From Nonomuraea candida (GTDB taxonomy: Bacteria; Actinomycetota; Actinomycetes; Streptosporangiales; Streptosporangiaceae): a stretch of 64,000 bases of DNA. Where the stretch lies: positions 186,001-250,000 of the forward strand of contig NZ_JOAG01000004.1 in assembly GCF_000725485.1 (NCBI RefSeq). The letters run 5' to 3'. Below the pieces are notes generated by a model. The model was not told where the DNA came from, ran no database searches, and saw only the letters and a list, made by a program, of their open reading frames with translations. Both the position numbers and the translations under genes were made by a program. Positions 38,625 through 47,971 of the stretch are shown piece by piece. Each line of letters opens with the position of its first letter. The stretch's first letter is position 1.

Positions 38625-40061
38625 ATGTCCGAAGAAACGAAGCCGGCGGCCCCCGCCGACAACCTGGTCACCACCTCCCACACCCTTCCCTCCGGCCAGG
38701 CCTACACCGCCACCACCGGCACCATGGTCCTGCGCGAGGAGGTCTTCACCGACGGCACGTTCGGCGGTCTGCGGCCCAAGGCCGAGATCTTCGTCACCGC
38801 GTACACGCTGGACGACGCCGATCCGCTGACCAGGCCCGTCACGTTCGCCTTCAACGGCGGCCCCGGGTCGTCGAGCGTGTGGCTGCACCTCGGTGTGCTG
38901 GGGCCCCGCCGGGTCGTGATGGGGGACGCGGGCGCGCTGCTGCCGCCCCCGTACGGGCTGGCCGACAACGAGGAGAGCCTGCTGCGGGTGAGCGACCTGG
39001 TCTTCATCGACCCGGTCTCCACCGGCTACTCCCGGGCCGCCGAGGGGGAGAAGGCGGAGCCGTACCACGGGTTCAGCGGGGACCTGGAGTCGGTCGGCGA
39101 GCTGATCCGGCTGTGGACGACCAGGAACGGGCGCTGGATGTCGCCGAAGTACCTGGCCGGGGAGTCGTACGGGACCGTGCGGGCCGCCGGGCTGGCCGAG
39201 CACCTGCAGTCGCGCTACGGCATGTACCTCAACGGCGTCATGCTGATCTCCTCGGTGCTCGACTACATGACGGGCGAGTTCAACGCGGGCAACGACCTGG
39301 CCTACGCCCTCTACCTGCCGACCTACGCCGCCATCGCGCACTACCACGGGCTGCACGGGGACCGGCCGCTGGCGGAGGTGCTGCGCGAGGCCGAGGAGTA
39401 CGCCGGGCGCGAATACCTGTGGGTGCTGGACCGCGGCAACCGCCTCACCGCCGACGAGCGCGCCGCCGCGGTCGCGAAGATCGCCGCGCTGAGCGGGCTG
39501 AGCGAGGACTACGTGGACCGGGTGAACCTGCGCATCGAGCACATCCGGTACTTCACCGAGGTGCTGCGCTCGCGCCGCCAGGTCGTCGGGCGGCTCGACG
39601 GCCGTTTCACCGGCTGGGACCCCGACGCGGGCCGCGAGCACTTCGCCGCCGACCCCAGCATGGACGCGATCATGGGCCCCTACAGCGCCGCGCTCAACCA
39701 CTACCTGCGCACGGAGCTGGGCTACGCCAGCGACCTGCCGTACGAGATCCTCACCTCGCGGGTGCAGCCGTGGTCGTACAAGGAGTTCGAGAACGCGCAC
39801 GTGCACGTCGCCTCCCGGCTGGCCGCCGCCATGCGGGCCAACCCGCACCTGAAGGTGCACGTGGCCTGCGGCTACCACGACGGCGCGACGCCGTACTACG
39901 CGGCCGAGCACACCTTCGCGCACCTGCCCGTGCCCGCCGAGCTGAGCGCCAACGTCGAGTTCAGGTACTACGAGTCCGGCCACATGATGTACGTCCACGA
40001 GCCCAGCAGGCTCCGGCAGTCAGCCGACCTGGCGGCCTTCGTCCTCGGCGAGCAGGCGTGA
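38625..40061 (+). CDS. S10-type serine carboxypeptidase-like hydrolase
   Basis: This is a 478-aa protein, ATG at 38625 with an AT-rich CATAAT box just upstream and no SD. FNGGPGSSSVWLHLG (oxyanion), VSTGYSRA, the nucleophile GESYGTVRAAGLAEHL, CGYHDGATPYYA and GHMMYVHEPS (His) follow S10 order. No signal peptide is evident, so it is probably cytoplasmic, unlike secreted fungal forms. It cleaves C-terminal residues or small acyl substrates. Its last 42 bp overlap the convergent lipoprotein gene. Confidence 0.9.
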   Translation: MSEETKPAAPADNLVTTSHTLPSGQAYTATTGTMVLREEVFTDGTFGGLRPKAEIFVTAYTLDDADPLTRPVTFAFNGGPGSSSVWLHLGVLGPRRVVMGDAGALLPPPYGLADNEESLLRVSDLVFIDPVSTGYSRAAEGEKAEPYHGFSGDLESVGELIRLWTTRNGRWMSPKYLAGESYGTVRAAGLAEHLQSRYGMYLNGVMLISSVLDYMTGEFNAGNDLAYALYLPTYAAIAHYHGLHGDRPLAEVLREAEEYAGREYLWVLDRGNRLTADERAAAVAKIAALSGLSEDYVDRVNLRIEHIRYFTEVLRSRRQVVGRLDGRFTGWDPDAGREHFAADPSMDAIMGPYSAALNHYLRTELGYASDLPYEILTSRVQPWSYKEFENAHVHVASRLAAAMRANPHLKVHVACGYHDGATPYYAAEHTFAHLPVPAELSANVEFRYYESGHMMYVHEPSRLRQSADLAAFVLGEQA

Positions 40062-40943
40062 GGCCCGGTTCAGGCGCTGCTTGAGATTGGCCCGCAGGGC
40101 GGCGAAGCGCTCGGGATTGTCGCGTACGACGGCCCGCTGCAGCTCGGCGTCGGCCGCGTACCAGGCGGCGACCAGCCCCGACGACCACTTGCACGAGGTG
40201 TCGGCGGTCGCGGTCTGCTTCTCCTCCTCCGTCACCGCCGGCTCGTCGAGGTCCCAGCGGCCGTCGGCGATGGCCGCCTCGGGGTTGGGATAGTCGTGCC
40301 CGGCCCGGCTCATGCACGCCTGCCAGCGCTTGACCGCGGTGGTCACCGACGGGTGCTTGGCGGCCTGCTCCAGCGTGAGCGAGTCCTGCAGGGCCAGCCA
40401 CGGCCAGTCCGCCTTGCGCGCCCCCTTGCTCAGGGTGAGGCTCGCGCGGTCGAGGCAGCCGCGGTCGGCGGCGGTGCCGTACAGGCGGTGACGGGTGCGT
40501 TCGGGCAGCTTGCCGGCCCAGGAGCCGGTCGTGTCGGGGGAGGGCGGCCTGGCCAGGTGATAGCCGTGGCTGCGGGCCGCCTCGGGGTCGGTGACGCCGT
40601 AGCGGCGGGAGTTGCCGGGATCCACCTTGGCGATCACGGCGGGGTCCTCGGCGGGCGGGGAGACGGTGATGCCGCGTTTGCGCATGCATCGGACGACGAG
40701 ACGGTTGTGGGCGTTGCCCAGGACGGCCCGCTGCTGGGGAGTGGTCTTGTAGGCGTCGAACGGCAGCACCAGCTCCGAGACGGAGGTGACGCCCCTGACG
40801 GGCGCCGGTGGCGCGGGCACGTCGGCGGCGCAGGCCGCGGCGGTGGTCGTCAGCAGCAGCGCGCTCCCGAGGACAAGACCGCGGCAGCCGGTTTCCGGCG
40901 GCCAAGCCCGGAAACCGGCACTCCCCTTGTCGCTCAGCGGCAC
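40020..40943 (-). CDS. Putative lipoprotein of unknown function
   Basis: This is a 307-aa protein. GTG at 40943 overlaps the end of the inhibitor gene by 10 bp and leaves a basic N terminus before GLVLGSALLLTTTAAAC, a weak lipobox. The rest is helical with conserved-looking VVRCMRKRGITVSPP, GCLDRASLTL, WQACMSRAGHDYPNPEAA and TADTSCKWSSGLV, Cys in paired positions. This resembles exported actinomycete proteins of unknown role. It overlaps the S10 gene tail-to-tail. Confidence 0.65.
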   Translation of the reverse strand: MPLSDKGSAGFRAWPPETGCRGLVLGSALLLTTTAAACAADVPAPPAPVRGVTSVSELVLPFDAYKTTPQQRAVLGNAHNRLVVRCMRKRGITVSPPAEDPAVIAKVDPGNSRRYGVTDPEAARSHGYHLARPPSPDTTGSWAGKLPERTRHRLYGTAADRGCLDRASLTLSKGARKADWPWLALQDSLTLEQAAKHPSVTTAVKRWQACMSRAGHDYPNPEAAIADGRWDLDEPAVTEEEKQTATADTSCKWSSGLVAAWYAADAELQRAVVRDNPERFAALRANLKQRLNRASRLLAEDEGRQVG

Positions 40944-41353
40944 CAGATGTCGATCGCGCTGGTGCGGTTGTTGCCGACGGCGTTGTTGGTCAGGAAGCCG
41001 TCGTTGGAGTTGTGGGTGAACGTGCTGTGGGCTCCGGTGTAGCCGGGGTGCTGCCACAGGGTGGCGCTGCAGCCGATGCGGTTCCTCACCGAGCTGGTCT
41101 CGTTGTTCATGCTGTGCCAGGAATTGCTGAAGTCCCAGTTCAGCCAGTTGTTGTCTTCGAGGTTGGAGTCGTCCCTGACGAAGTCACGCCAGTGGTCGAC
41201 CTGGCCGCGGTTGTAGTCGAAGCCGGCATACAGGCAGACGCGGCCGCCGTAGCAGGTCGAGCGGGGGCTCGCCACAGCGGTGGCCGCGGGGGCCACCGTG
41301 GCGAGCAACGCGGCTGCGGCGACGAAGCCGGCGGCCTTCTTGGATAGCCTCAC
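40934..41353 (-). CDS. Peptidase inhibitor family I36-like secreted protein
   Basis: This is a 139-aa protein, GTG at 41353 with GAGGAG upstream. The signal peptide KKAAGFVAAAALLATVAPA ends near AVA-S. The mature part begins CYGGRVCLYAGFDYNRGQ and has NDGFLTNNAVGNNRTS, rich in Asn/Trp/Gly with four Cys, matching small I36 (SMPI-like) inhibitors or beta-gamma-crystallin-like folds. It is secreted and may inhibit metalloproteases. It precedes the lipoprotein gene on the same strand. Confidence 0.8.
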   Translation of the reverse strand: MRLSKKAAGFVAAAALLATVAPAATAVASPRSTCYGGRVCLYAGFDYNRGQVDHWRDFVRDDSNLEDNNWLNWDFSNSWHSMNNETSSVRNRIGCSATLWQHPGYTGAHSTFTHNSNDGFLTNNAVGNNRTSAIDIWCR

Positions 41354-41567
41354 AGGTCTCTCCTCGATCGGTGAGTCATTTTCGACTTCGTAACTTAGCG
41401 TGCCGAATCGAACACGAGCCGTCGTGACTCGCCGATCCCGTCAGGGCTCCGCGCCCGGGTGAGGGTCGCGTGCCCCGGCCCGCCGCACCCACTCGTACCA
41501 GGGGGATCGGCCGCGGCTTGGTGGCATTGACGCAACTCTTGCCAGGTCGGTGGAAGTGGGGGAGGAA

Positions 41568-41620
41568 CCCGTGGCCTCCGCTCGACCTTGCCCGTGGCCT
41601 CCGCTCGATCTTGCCCGTGG
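41568..41620. repeat. 23-bp tandem repeat (2.3 copies)
   Basis: The unit CCCGTGGCCTCCGCTCGACC plus TTG is at 41568-41590, repeated with one change at 41591-41613, then CCCGTGG. It lies in the 298-nt gap between the I36 and SDR genes, which otherwise shows no gene. Confidence 0.85.
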
Positions 41621-41651
41621 TTCCGCCCGGCCCTTCGGGCCGCCCCCCGGG

Positions 41652-42437
41652 CTACTCGGGGAGCGCCGCGGGGTTGCGGGCCAGCAGGCCGCCGTCCACG
41701 CGGTGCTCGGCCCCCGTGATGAACGACGAGCGCGGCCCCGCCAGGAACGCCACCAGCTCCGCCACCTCCTCGGCCCGCCCCACGCGCCCCAGCGGGTGCG
41801 AGTGCCCCCACCGCGCCACCTGCTCCTCCTGCGACAGCTCGCCCCGCCACACGTCCGCCGCCCAGCGCAGCATGGGGGTGTCCACGGAGCCGGGGCAGAC
41901 CGCGTTCACCCTGATGCCGTCGGCCGCGTGGTCGCAGGCCATCGCCCTGGTCAGGCCGTTGAGCGCGGCCTTGCTCGCGGTGTAGGCCGCCGTACGGGCC
42001 TGCGCGGCGAACGCCTGCACCGACGAGACGATCACGATCGAGCCGCCGCCGCGCTCGCGCAGCCTCGGGACGGCGGCCCGGCAGGTGAGGTAGACGCCCT
42101 TGAGGTTGACGTCCAGCACCTCGTCCCAGACGTCCTCGGGGGTGTCCTCGACGGTGCCGTAGCGCTGCACGCCGGCGCAGGTCACGACCACGTCGAGGCC
42201 GCCGTACCGGGAGACGGCCAGCTCCACCAGGCCGCGCACGTCCGCGGCCCGCCGCACGTCGGCGATCCTGCCGGTGACGCGCGCCCCGCCTGCCCCGCCG
42301 TCATGGCCGGCGGCGCGGTCGACGCCGCAGAACACCACCGACGCGCCGCCGGCGGCCAGCCGGTCCACCACCGCCCGGCCGATGCCCGTCGAACCGCCCG
42401 TGACCAGCGCCACCTTGCCGTCGAACTCGCTGCTCAT
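41652..42437 (-). CDS. Short-chain dehydrogenase/reductase
   Basis: This is a 261-aa protein, ATG at 42437, classical SDR length. The cofactor loop is VTGGSTGIGRAVV, then VVVTCAGVQRYG, the catalytic Ser in IVIVSSVQAF and YTASKAALNGLTRA (Tyr, Lys). The PCSGVDT-like loop is CPGSVDTPM. The substrate is unknown. It lies 51 nt after the beta-propeller-like gene on the same strand and could be cotranscribed. Confidence 0.93.
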   Translation of the reverse strand: MSSEFDGKVALVTGGSTGIGRAVVDRLAAGGASVVFCGVDRAAGHDGGAGGARVTGRIADVRRAADVRGLVELAVSRYGGLDVVVTCAGVQRYGTVEDTPEDVWDEVLDVNLKGVYLTCRAAVPRLRERGGGSIVIVSSVQAFAAQARTAAYTASKAALNGLTRAMACDHAADGIRVNAVCPGSVDTPMLRWAADVWRGELSQEEQVARWGHSHPLGRVGRAEEVAELVAFLAGPRSSFITGAEHRVDGGLLARNPAALPE

Positions 42438-42488
42438 CCCTGTCCTCCGATGCCTCCGCGGCGGACGTCCCCGGCGTCCTCGCCCCGC

Positions 42489-43685
42489 TCACCCGAGCCG
42501 CACGTCCAGGAACCGGGGCCGGTAGATGGTGACGTCGCGGTAGTGGTCGGCGTCAACGAGGCTGTTCACGTTGTACGACACCACGAGCCCCCCGTCACCG
42601 TCGATCTCCGGATGGGCATGGGCGTTGTAGGTGAAGACGTTCCCGCCGGTCTCAGGGGTCGTGTGGACGTGCCGCCTGCCGGTGAACGGCCCGGCGGGCG
42701 AGCACGCGGAGTAGGCCACGATCTCCGGGCTCAACGGCCGCGACGTGTCATGAGTGATGAGGACATATCCCGATCCGACCCGGCTGACGCTGTACTCGTT
42801 GGCCACCCCGCTCAGCACCCGCGCCGAGTCCGCCTCGTCCGCCGACCACGTGCCGCCGGCCCCGAGGAACTCCCACCGGCCCAGCAGGCTCCGCCCGCGC
42901 ACCCTGGCGACGTGCATGTGCTTGGCGGCGCCGAGATCCTCGACGCCGTACACGTACGTGTGATCCCCGTCCTCCAGGATCGCGGCGGCCCACGCGACGC
43001 CGTGCCCCGAGGGCAGGTCGTGCACGTCGACCGGCCGGCCGAGCCGCCCGGGGGCGAACCTGGCCACCACGTTGCGCACCCGCCGCCAGTCCCACGCCCC
43101 GGCCCCGTGCCGCTCGTACTCCTGGTACGTCACCTCCACCAGCCCGCCCGCCACCGTCGCGTCCCCGGCCCAGAACCAGTGGTCCCTGTCGCGCGGCGGC
43201 ATGACGGCCGCCGGTCTCCGGGGGGTCCCGCCGTGGACGGTGGACAGCCGGCCGTGCCGTTCGACGGCGAAGGAGTTGTGCAGGAACGCCGTGCCGGCCG
43301 GCGGCCGGGTGCCGCCGGGACCGACCGGGCCCAGGAAGGTGTCGGAGAAGATCCACAGGTGCCGCCCGCCCGGCAGCGGCGACGAGTACGCGCCGTCGGC
43401 CCCCGTCCAGTCGTCCAGCCGGCTGTTGTCGTTGCCGTGGGTGGTGAACAGCCTGGTCAGCCGGGCGTTCGTGGAGACGCCCCGGATCACGGGCGCACAG
43501 GCGCCGTCCTGCCGGCCCCGCCCGGCGGGTTCACTCGCCACGGACGCGCCTGTGACGGACGCGCCTGTGACGGACGCGCCTGTGACGGACGCGCCTGTGA
43601 CGGGCCCGCCCGTGACAGACGCGTCCGTCACGAGGCAGGGCAGCGCGAGGGCCAGGCACGCCAGCGCGCGGCGGATTCGTCTCAT
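42489..43685 (-). CDS. Secreted beta-propeller-like protein (DUF4185/DUF5005-type)
   Basis: This is a 398-aa protein; ATG at 43685 directly follows a GTG that could also start it. The signal peptide ALACLALALPCLV is followed by VTGAS repeats from 15-bp DNA repeats. The domain has GADGAYSSPLPGGRHLWIF, SDTFLGPVGPGG, HWFWAGDATVAGGL, YVYGVEDL and VSYNVNSL, strands seen in glycosidase-like five-bladed propellers annotated DUF4185/DUF5005. It may bind or cut polysaccharide. The family is assigned with moderate certainty. Confidence 0.7.
   Translation of the reverse strand: MRRIRRALACLALALPCLVTDASVTGGPVTGASVTGASVTGASVTGASVASEPAGRGRQDGACAPVIRGVSTNARLTRLFTTHGNDNSRLDDWTGADGAYSSPLPGGRHLWIFSDTFLGPVGPGGTRPPAGTAFLHNSFAVERHGRLSTVHGGTPRRPAAVMPPRDRDHWFWAGDATVAGGLVEVTYQEYERHGAGAWDWRRVRNVVARFAPGRLGRPVDVHDLPSGHGVAWAAAILEDGDHTYVYGVEDLGAAKHMHVARVRGRSLLGRWEFLGAGGTWSADEADSARVLSGVANEYSVSRVGSGYVLITHDTSRPLSPEIVAYSACSPAGPFTGRRHVHTTPETGGNVFTYNAHAHPEIDGDGGLVVSYNVNSLVDADHYRDVTIYRPRFLDVRLG
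43542..43631. repeat. Six 15-bp tandem repeats in the signal-proximal coding region
   Basis: GGACGCGCCTGTGAC repeats four times exactly (43542-43601), followed by two variants to 43631. They encode (V-T-G-A-S) units just after the signal peptide of the secreted protein, so copy number can change without frameshift. Confidence 0.9.
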
Positions 43686-43808
43686 CACCCGTCCCGATGA
43701 GGCCAGGGGCTTGCGGCGGTCCCGGCCATTAGATCACCGATCGCCGGGCGTTCCCGGGAGCCCGGAAATCCGGATGACTGATGGCGAACCTACGGTTAAC
43801 CTGCCGGG

Positions 43809-45419
43809 ATGGGCCACGTAGAAGTAGGACATCTGACGTACGTGCTGCCCGACGGGCGGCCCCTGCTCAACGACGTGTCCTTCCGGATCGGCGAGGGCGT
43901 GAAGGCGGCGCTCGTCGGGCCCAACGGCGCGGGCAAGACCACGCTCATGCGCCTGATCTCCGGCGACCTCCAGCCCGTCGAGGGCAGCGTGGCCGGCTCG
44001 GGCGGCCTGGGCGTCATGCGGCAGTTCATCGGCAGCGTGCGCGACGGCAGCAACGTGCGCGACCTGCTGCTGGGCGTCGCGCCGCCCGCCGTGCGGCAGG
44101 CCGCCGAGCGGCTCGACGCGGCCGAACTGGCGATGATGGAGCGCGACGACGAGAAGATCCAGATGCGTTACGCGCAGGCCATCAGCGACTACACCGACGC
44201 GGGCGGCTACGAGATCGAGGTGCTCTGGGACACCTGTACGGTGGCCGCCCTCGGCGTCCCCTTCGAAAGGGTGAAATATCGGGACGTGTCGACGCTGTCG
44301 GGCGGGGAGCAGAAACGGCTGGTCCTGGAGGCGCTGCTGCGCGGCCCCGACCAGACCCTGCTGCTCGACGAGCCCGACAACTACCTCGACGTCCCCGGCA
44401 AGGAGTGGCTGGAGCAGCAGCTCAGGGAGACGCCCAAGACCGTGCTGCTGGTGAGCCACGACCGCCAGCTCCTGGCCAACGCCGCCGACCGCATCATCAC
44501 CGTCGAGTCCGGCAACATCTGGATCCACGGCGGCGGCTTCGCCACCTACGCCGAGGCCCGCAAGGCCCGCAACGAGCGCCTCGACGAGCTGCGCAGGCGC
44601 TGGGACGAAGAGCACGCCAAGCTCAAGGCCCTGGTCAACATGCTCAAGAACAAGGCCAGGTACAACGACGGCATGGCCCCCGCCTACCAGGCGGCGCAGA
44701 CGCGGCTGCGCAAGTTCGAGGAGGCCGGGCCGCCCGAGGCGGCGCCCGGCGACCAGAACATCAAGATGCGCCTGCGCGGCGGCCGCACCGGCAAGCGCGC
44801 CGTGATCTGCGAGGGCCTGGAGCTGACGGGTCTCATGCGCCCGTTCGACCTGGAGGTCTGGTACGGCGAGCGCGTCGCGGTGCTCGGCTCCAACGGCTCG
44901 GGCAAGTCCCACTTCCTGCGCCTGCTGGCGGGGGAGCCGGTCGCCCACGGGGGCGTGGCCAGGCTCGGCGCCCGCGTGGTGCCCGGCCACTTCGCCCAGA
45001 CCCACGCCCGGCCCGACCTGCTCGGCCGCACCCCGGTCGAGATCGTCATGACCGAGCACGCCAGGCTCAAGAACGAAGCCATGAAGGCCCTGGCCCGCTA
45101 CGAGCTGGCCGGGCTGATCGCCGAGCAGCGCTTCGACACGCTTTCCGGCGGCCAGCAGGCCCGGCTGCAGATCCTGCTGCTGGAGCTGTCGGGAGCCACG
45201 CTGCTGCTGCTCGACGAGCCGACCGACAACCTCGACCTGGCCAGCGCGGAGGCGTTGCAGGCGGGGCTGGAGGCGTTCGACGGCACGGTGCTGGCGGTCA
45301 CCCACGACCGCTGGTTCGCCGCCGACTTCGACCGCTACCTGGTCTTCGGCTCCGACGGCACGGTCTACGAGTCGCCCGAGCCGGTCTGGGACGAGACCCG
45401 GGTCGTGCGCCCCCGGTGA
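43809..45419 (+). CDS. ABC-F family ATPase
   Basis: This is a 536-aa protein, ATG at 43809; TAACCT ends 7 nt before it, with no SD, so probably leaderless. Domain 1 has GPNGAGKTTLM, LSGGEQKRLVLE and LLLDEPDNYLDV; domain 2 has GSNGSGKSHFL, LSGGQQARLQI and LLLDEPTDNLDL. The inter-domain linker is helical (LDELRRRWDEEHAKLKALVN). No membrane domain is present. ABC-F proteins act at the ribosome E site; whether this one gives drug protection or is a general factor cannot be told from sequence. Confidence 0.93.
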   Translation: MGHVEVGHLTYVLPDGRPLLNDVSFRIGEGVKAALVGPNGAGKTTLMRLISGDLQPVEGSVAGSGGLGVMRQFIGSVRDGSNVRDLLLGVAPPAVRQAAERLDAAELAMMERDDEKIQMRYAQAISDYTDAGGYEIEVLWDTCTVAALGVPFERVKYRDVSTLSGGEQKRLVLEALLRGPDQTLLLDEPDNYLDVPGKEWLEQQLRETPKTVLLVSHDRQLLANAADRIITVESGNIWIHGGGFATYAEARKARNERLDELRRRWDEEHAKLKALVNMLKNKARYNDGMAPAYQAAQTRLRKFEEAGPPEAAPGDQNIKMRLRGGRTGKRAVICEGLELTGLMRPFDLEVWYGERVAVLGSNGSGKSHFLRLLAGEPVAHGGVARLGARVVPGHFAQTHARPDLLGRTPVEIVMTEHARLKNEAMKALARYELAGLIAEQRFDTLSGGQQARLQILLLELSGATLLLLDEPTDNLDLASAEALQAGLEAFDGTVLAVTHDRWFAADFDRYLVFGSDGTVYESPEPVWDETRVVRPR

Positions 45420-45497
45420 GGGCGCGGCGTTAAAGAGTTGGTACGCCTGGCGCGTGTCCCGTGCCAGGTGTGCCCATGCTCGCGTTATCACGGCAAA

Positions 45498-46298
45498 GTG
45501 ATCCCGCGCAGCCGAACCGTCAGCCTCCTCGCACTCGGGGCGTTCTGCCTCTCCGCGTGTGCGAGTGAGGAGCAGCCCGTACAAGAGCTCAAGCCGCTCA
45601 CGCTCAAGGAGCAGGCTTCCCATGTCGTCAAGTCCGCCGACGGGTACGCCGTCAACTGGGCGGGCGTGCTGAGCAACGCCAACCCGTGGCATTTCGGCGA
45701 GCACGTGGTGGCCACGATCGTCGGGCACGACGCCAAGGGCGCCGAGGTGGTCAGGATGGACCAGCCGCTCGACGCGGTGCCGCCGGGCGGCTCGCTGGCC
45801 TTCACCGGCCAGGCCAGCGCCGCGCAGAAGCCGGCGAAGGTGACGATCCAGTATCGTCCCGCGCGGTGGCGGCCGGCGGCGCGCATCGCCTCCGCCTTCC
45901 AGCGTTTCCCGATTTCCCGGGTGCAGACAATGCGCCAGAAAGACGGCACGTACCTGATTACCGGATATGTGGGGAATCCTTATCAGCTCTCGGCGAGCAC
46001 GCTCGTGGTGAACGCGCTGCTGCGCGACAAGGCGGGCAAACTCCTCGGCGGCGGCAGCACGTTCGTGGACGAGGTCGAGGCGGGCAGCCCGCCCCGGTTC
46101 ATCCTCACCGTGAGCGGCCTGCCGAAGGGCGCCCAGGTCGCGAAGACCGAGATCACGGCCAGGACCTGGGGCTCGACCGGCCGTCCGTACGAGGAGCTGG
46201 CGCTGGCCGGGGCCGTGCCGATCCACACGGTCAAGCCGACGGGCGAGCCGTTCGCGGAGGACCGCAACACGCAGATCGTGTCGGAATACAAGCAATGA
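45498..46298 (+). CDS. Lipoprotein, possibly with an FxLyD-type domain
   Basis: This is a 266-aa protein. GTG at 45498 is chosen over the frame opening at 45438: it gives the signal VIPRSRTVSLLALGAFCLSAC with a good lipobox (LSAC), and TATCAC ends 7 nt upstream. The mature part has two beta-sandwich-like halves (VNWAGVLSNANPWHFGEH and YLITGYVGNPYQLSASTLVV), a pattern of FxLyD-like extracellular domains. The function is unknown. Confidence 0.7.
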   Translation: MIPRSRTVSLLALGAFCLSACASEEQPVQELKPLTLKEQASHVVKSADGYAVNWAGVLSNANPWHFGEHVVATIVGHDAKGAEVVRMDQPLDAVPPGGSLAFTGQASAAQKPAKVTIQYRPARWRPAARIASAFQRFPISRVQTMRQKDGTYLITGYVGNPYQLSASTLVVNALLRDKAGKLLGGGSTFVDEVEAGSPPRFILTVSGLPKGAQVAKTEITARTWGSTGRPYEELALAGAVPIHTVKPTGEPFAEDRNTQIVSEYKQ

Positions 46299-46423
46299 TG
46301 TCCGCCGATTGCTGCAATTAGTGGCATTTTTCGGTACGAAAACCGGACGCGTCGGCCGACAAGTTATGCCATCGGCGTGGAACAGGTAGAACTATTAGTT
46401 ACCGATCCATTACCTTCGGTCAT

Positions 46424-47887
46424 ATGAATGACCGCGCCCTGGTCGAAGCACTCCGCGCCCGCGATCCTGGAGCGCTGGCCGCGCTCTACGACGCGTACGC
46501 GGAAAGTGTCCACCGCTACTGCTGGTCCCTCCTCCTGAGCGACGACGGCGCCCAGGTGGCCCTCCGCGACACGCTGATCGCCGCCGAGGCGCACCCGGGC
46601 GCGCTGGCCGAGCCCGACCGGCTGCGCGCCTGGCTCTACTCGCTGGCCCGCGTCGAGTGCCTGCGCAGGAGGGCCGCCGCGCCGCCGGGCGCCGCCGAGG
46701 CGCTGGCGGAGGCGCCGCCGCTGGCCGACGCCGCCGACGCCGACCTGCGCGTCATGGCGTGGAACGCCGTGCTGAGCCTGCCCGTCGCCGAGCGGGAGGC
46801 CCTGGAGCTCGCCCACCGGCACGAGCTGCCCGCCGGCGAGCTGGCCCAGGTGCTCTCGATGCCGCCGCGCCAGGTGGAGCTGCTCCTGGAGGCGGCCCGC
46901 GAGGGCCTGCGCGACGCGATCACGGCCGAGGTCCTGGCCAGGAAGGGCCCGTACGACTGCCCGCGGCGCGCCCGCATCCTGGCCGGCTTCTCCGGCGAGC
47001 TGACCGCGGAGATGCGTGAGCACCTGGTCAGGCACCTGCCCCGATGCGAGGTGTGCGCGCCGCACCGCGCCGGACAGGTGTCGGTCGCCAAGGTCTACGA
47101 GCTGCTGCCGGCGGTCACGCTGCCCGACTCCCTGCGCGTCAGGGTGATGAGCTGCTTCGCCGACCCCGAGCTGCTGCCCTACCGGCGCTACGTGGCCCGG
47201 CGCACGGGAGTCCTGGGAGCCGCCGGGTTTCCCGTTCCCGCCGCGAAACAGCTGGGGAAATGGCCTCAGGCGCTGGCGGGCGCGCTGGCGGCGGTCGCGG
47301 CCGTGGTGGCGATAGCGGTGATCTTCGATCAGATCGGAAAGGAGAACGGTGGGGTGACGGGTGTCGCGACGGCCGCGTTCCCCGCGACGGGGGAGCCGCC
47401 GGGCATCAGGCTGCCGTGGCAGGGCGACCCCCAGGACGCGCCGCTGACGGTGGTGCCCATCGTCGACAGCACCGATACGCGGCCGCTGGGCGTGACGAGC
47501 TCGCCCGCGCAGCCGCCGTCCGTGCTGCCTCCCTATTTGCGGACGCCGCCCAGGAGCGGGCCGCCGATGGCGCCCACGCCGCCCGAGCCGGGCTCGCCGC
47601 CCGGCGCGCCGGCGCCGGAGGACCCGCCGCTCCAGGAGCCGCCGGACGAGGACCCCCCGCCGGAGGGTCCGCCCTCCGGCAGGCCCCCGACCGAGCGGCC
47701 CCCGACGGGCAGGCCGCCGTCGGGCGAGCCGACGCCGTCCGGCCCCGGGACGCGCACCCCCTGCCCGACCCCGACCCCGACCCCCACGCCGACCCCGACG
47801 CAGACGCCCAGCCCGACCGCCACGCCGACGGAGACGGCCACCCCCACGCCCACCGAGGAGCCTTCGGCCAGTCCTGCCGAAAGCTGA
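46424..47887 (+). CDS. ECF sigma-like protein fused to zinc-finger, membrane helix and Pro-rich tail
   Basis: This is a 487-aa protein, ATG at 46424; TACCTT lies 7 nt upstream and there is no SD. Residues 1-70 resemble sigma region 2 (ALAALYDAYAESVHRYCWSL), 100-165 region 4 (SLPVAEREALELAHRHELP, LAQVLSMPPRQVELLLEAA). Residues about 185-220 resemble an anti-sigma zinc finger (HLVRHLPRCEVCAPHR). A helix ALAGALAAVAAVVAIAVIF follows, then about 170 residues rich in Pro, ending in PTPT repeats and SPAES. It thus joins sigma and anti-sigma parts in one membrane protein, like a few actinomycete ECF groups. Release from the membrane would be needed to act as sigma. Confidence 0.75.
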   Translation: MNDRALVEALRARDPGALAALYDAYAESVHRYCWSLLLSDDGAQVALRDTLIAAEAHPGALAEPDRLRAWLYSLARVECLRRRAAAPPGAAEALAEAPPLADAADADLRVMAWNAVLSLPVAEREALELAHRHELPAGELAQVLSMPPRQVELLLEAAREGLRDAITAEVLARKGPYDCPRRARILAGFSGELTAEMREHLVRHLPRCEVCAPHRAGQVSVAKVYELLPAVTLPDSLRVRVMSCFADPELLPYRRYVARRTGVLGAAGFPVPAAKQLGKWPQALAGALAAVAAVVAIAVIFDQIGKENGGVTGVATAAFPATGEPPGIRLPWQGDPQDAPLTVVPIVDSTDTRPLGVTSSPAQPPSVLPPYLRTPPRSGPPMAPTPPEPGSPPGAPAPEDPPLQEPPDEDPPPEGPPSGRPPTERPPTGRPPSGEPTPSGPGTRTPCPTPTPTPTPTPTQTPSPTATPTETATPTPTEEPSASPAES

Positions 47888-47971
47888 CCGTGGCATTGCC
47901 CTGGCCACGGTACGTGAGTGAATTGGCGGGAACTGTGTGCATAGAGTAACCATCTGTTTCCAGGGGGACCT

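Noticed and set aside
41550..43700. Plus-strand open frame of 716 codons
   Set aside because: It is antisense to the SDR and propeller-like genes, which have motifs, signal peptide and starts. The plus product is compositionally biased with no motif.
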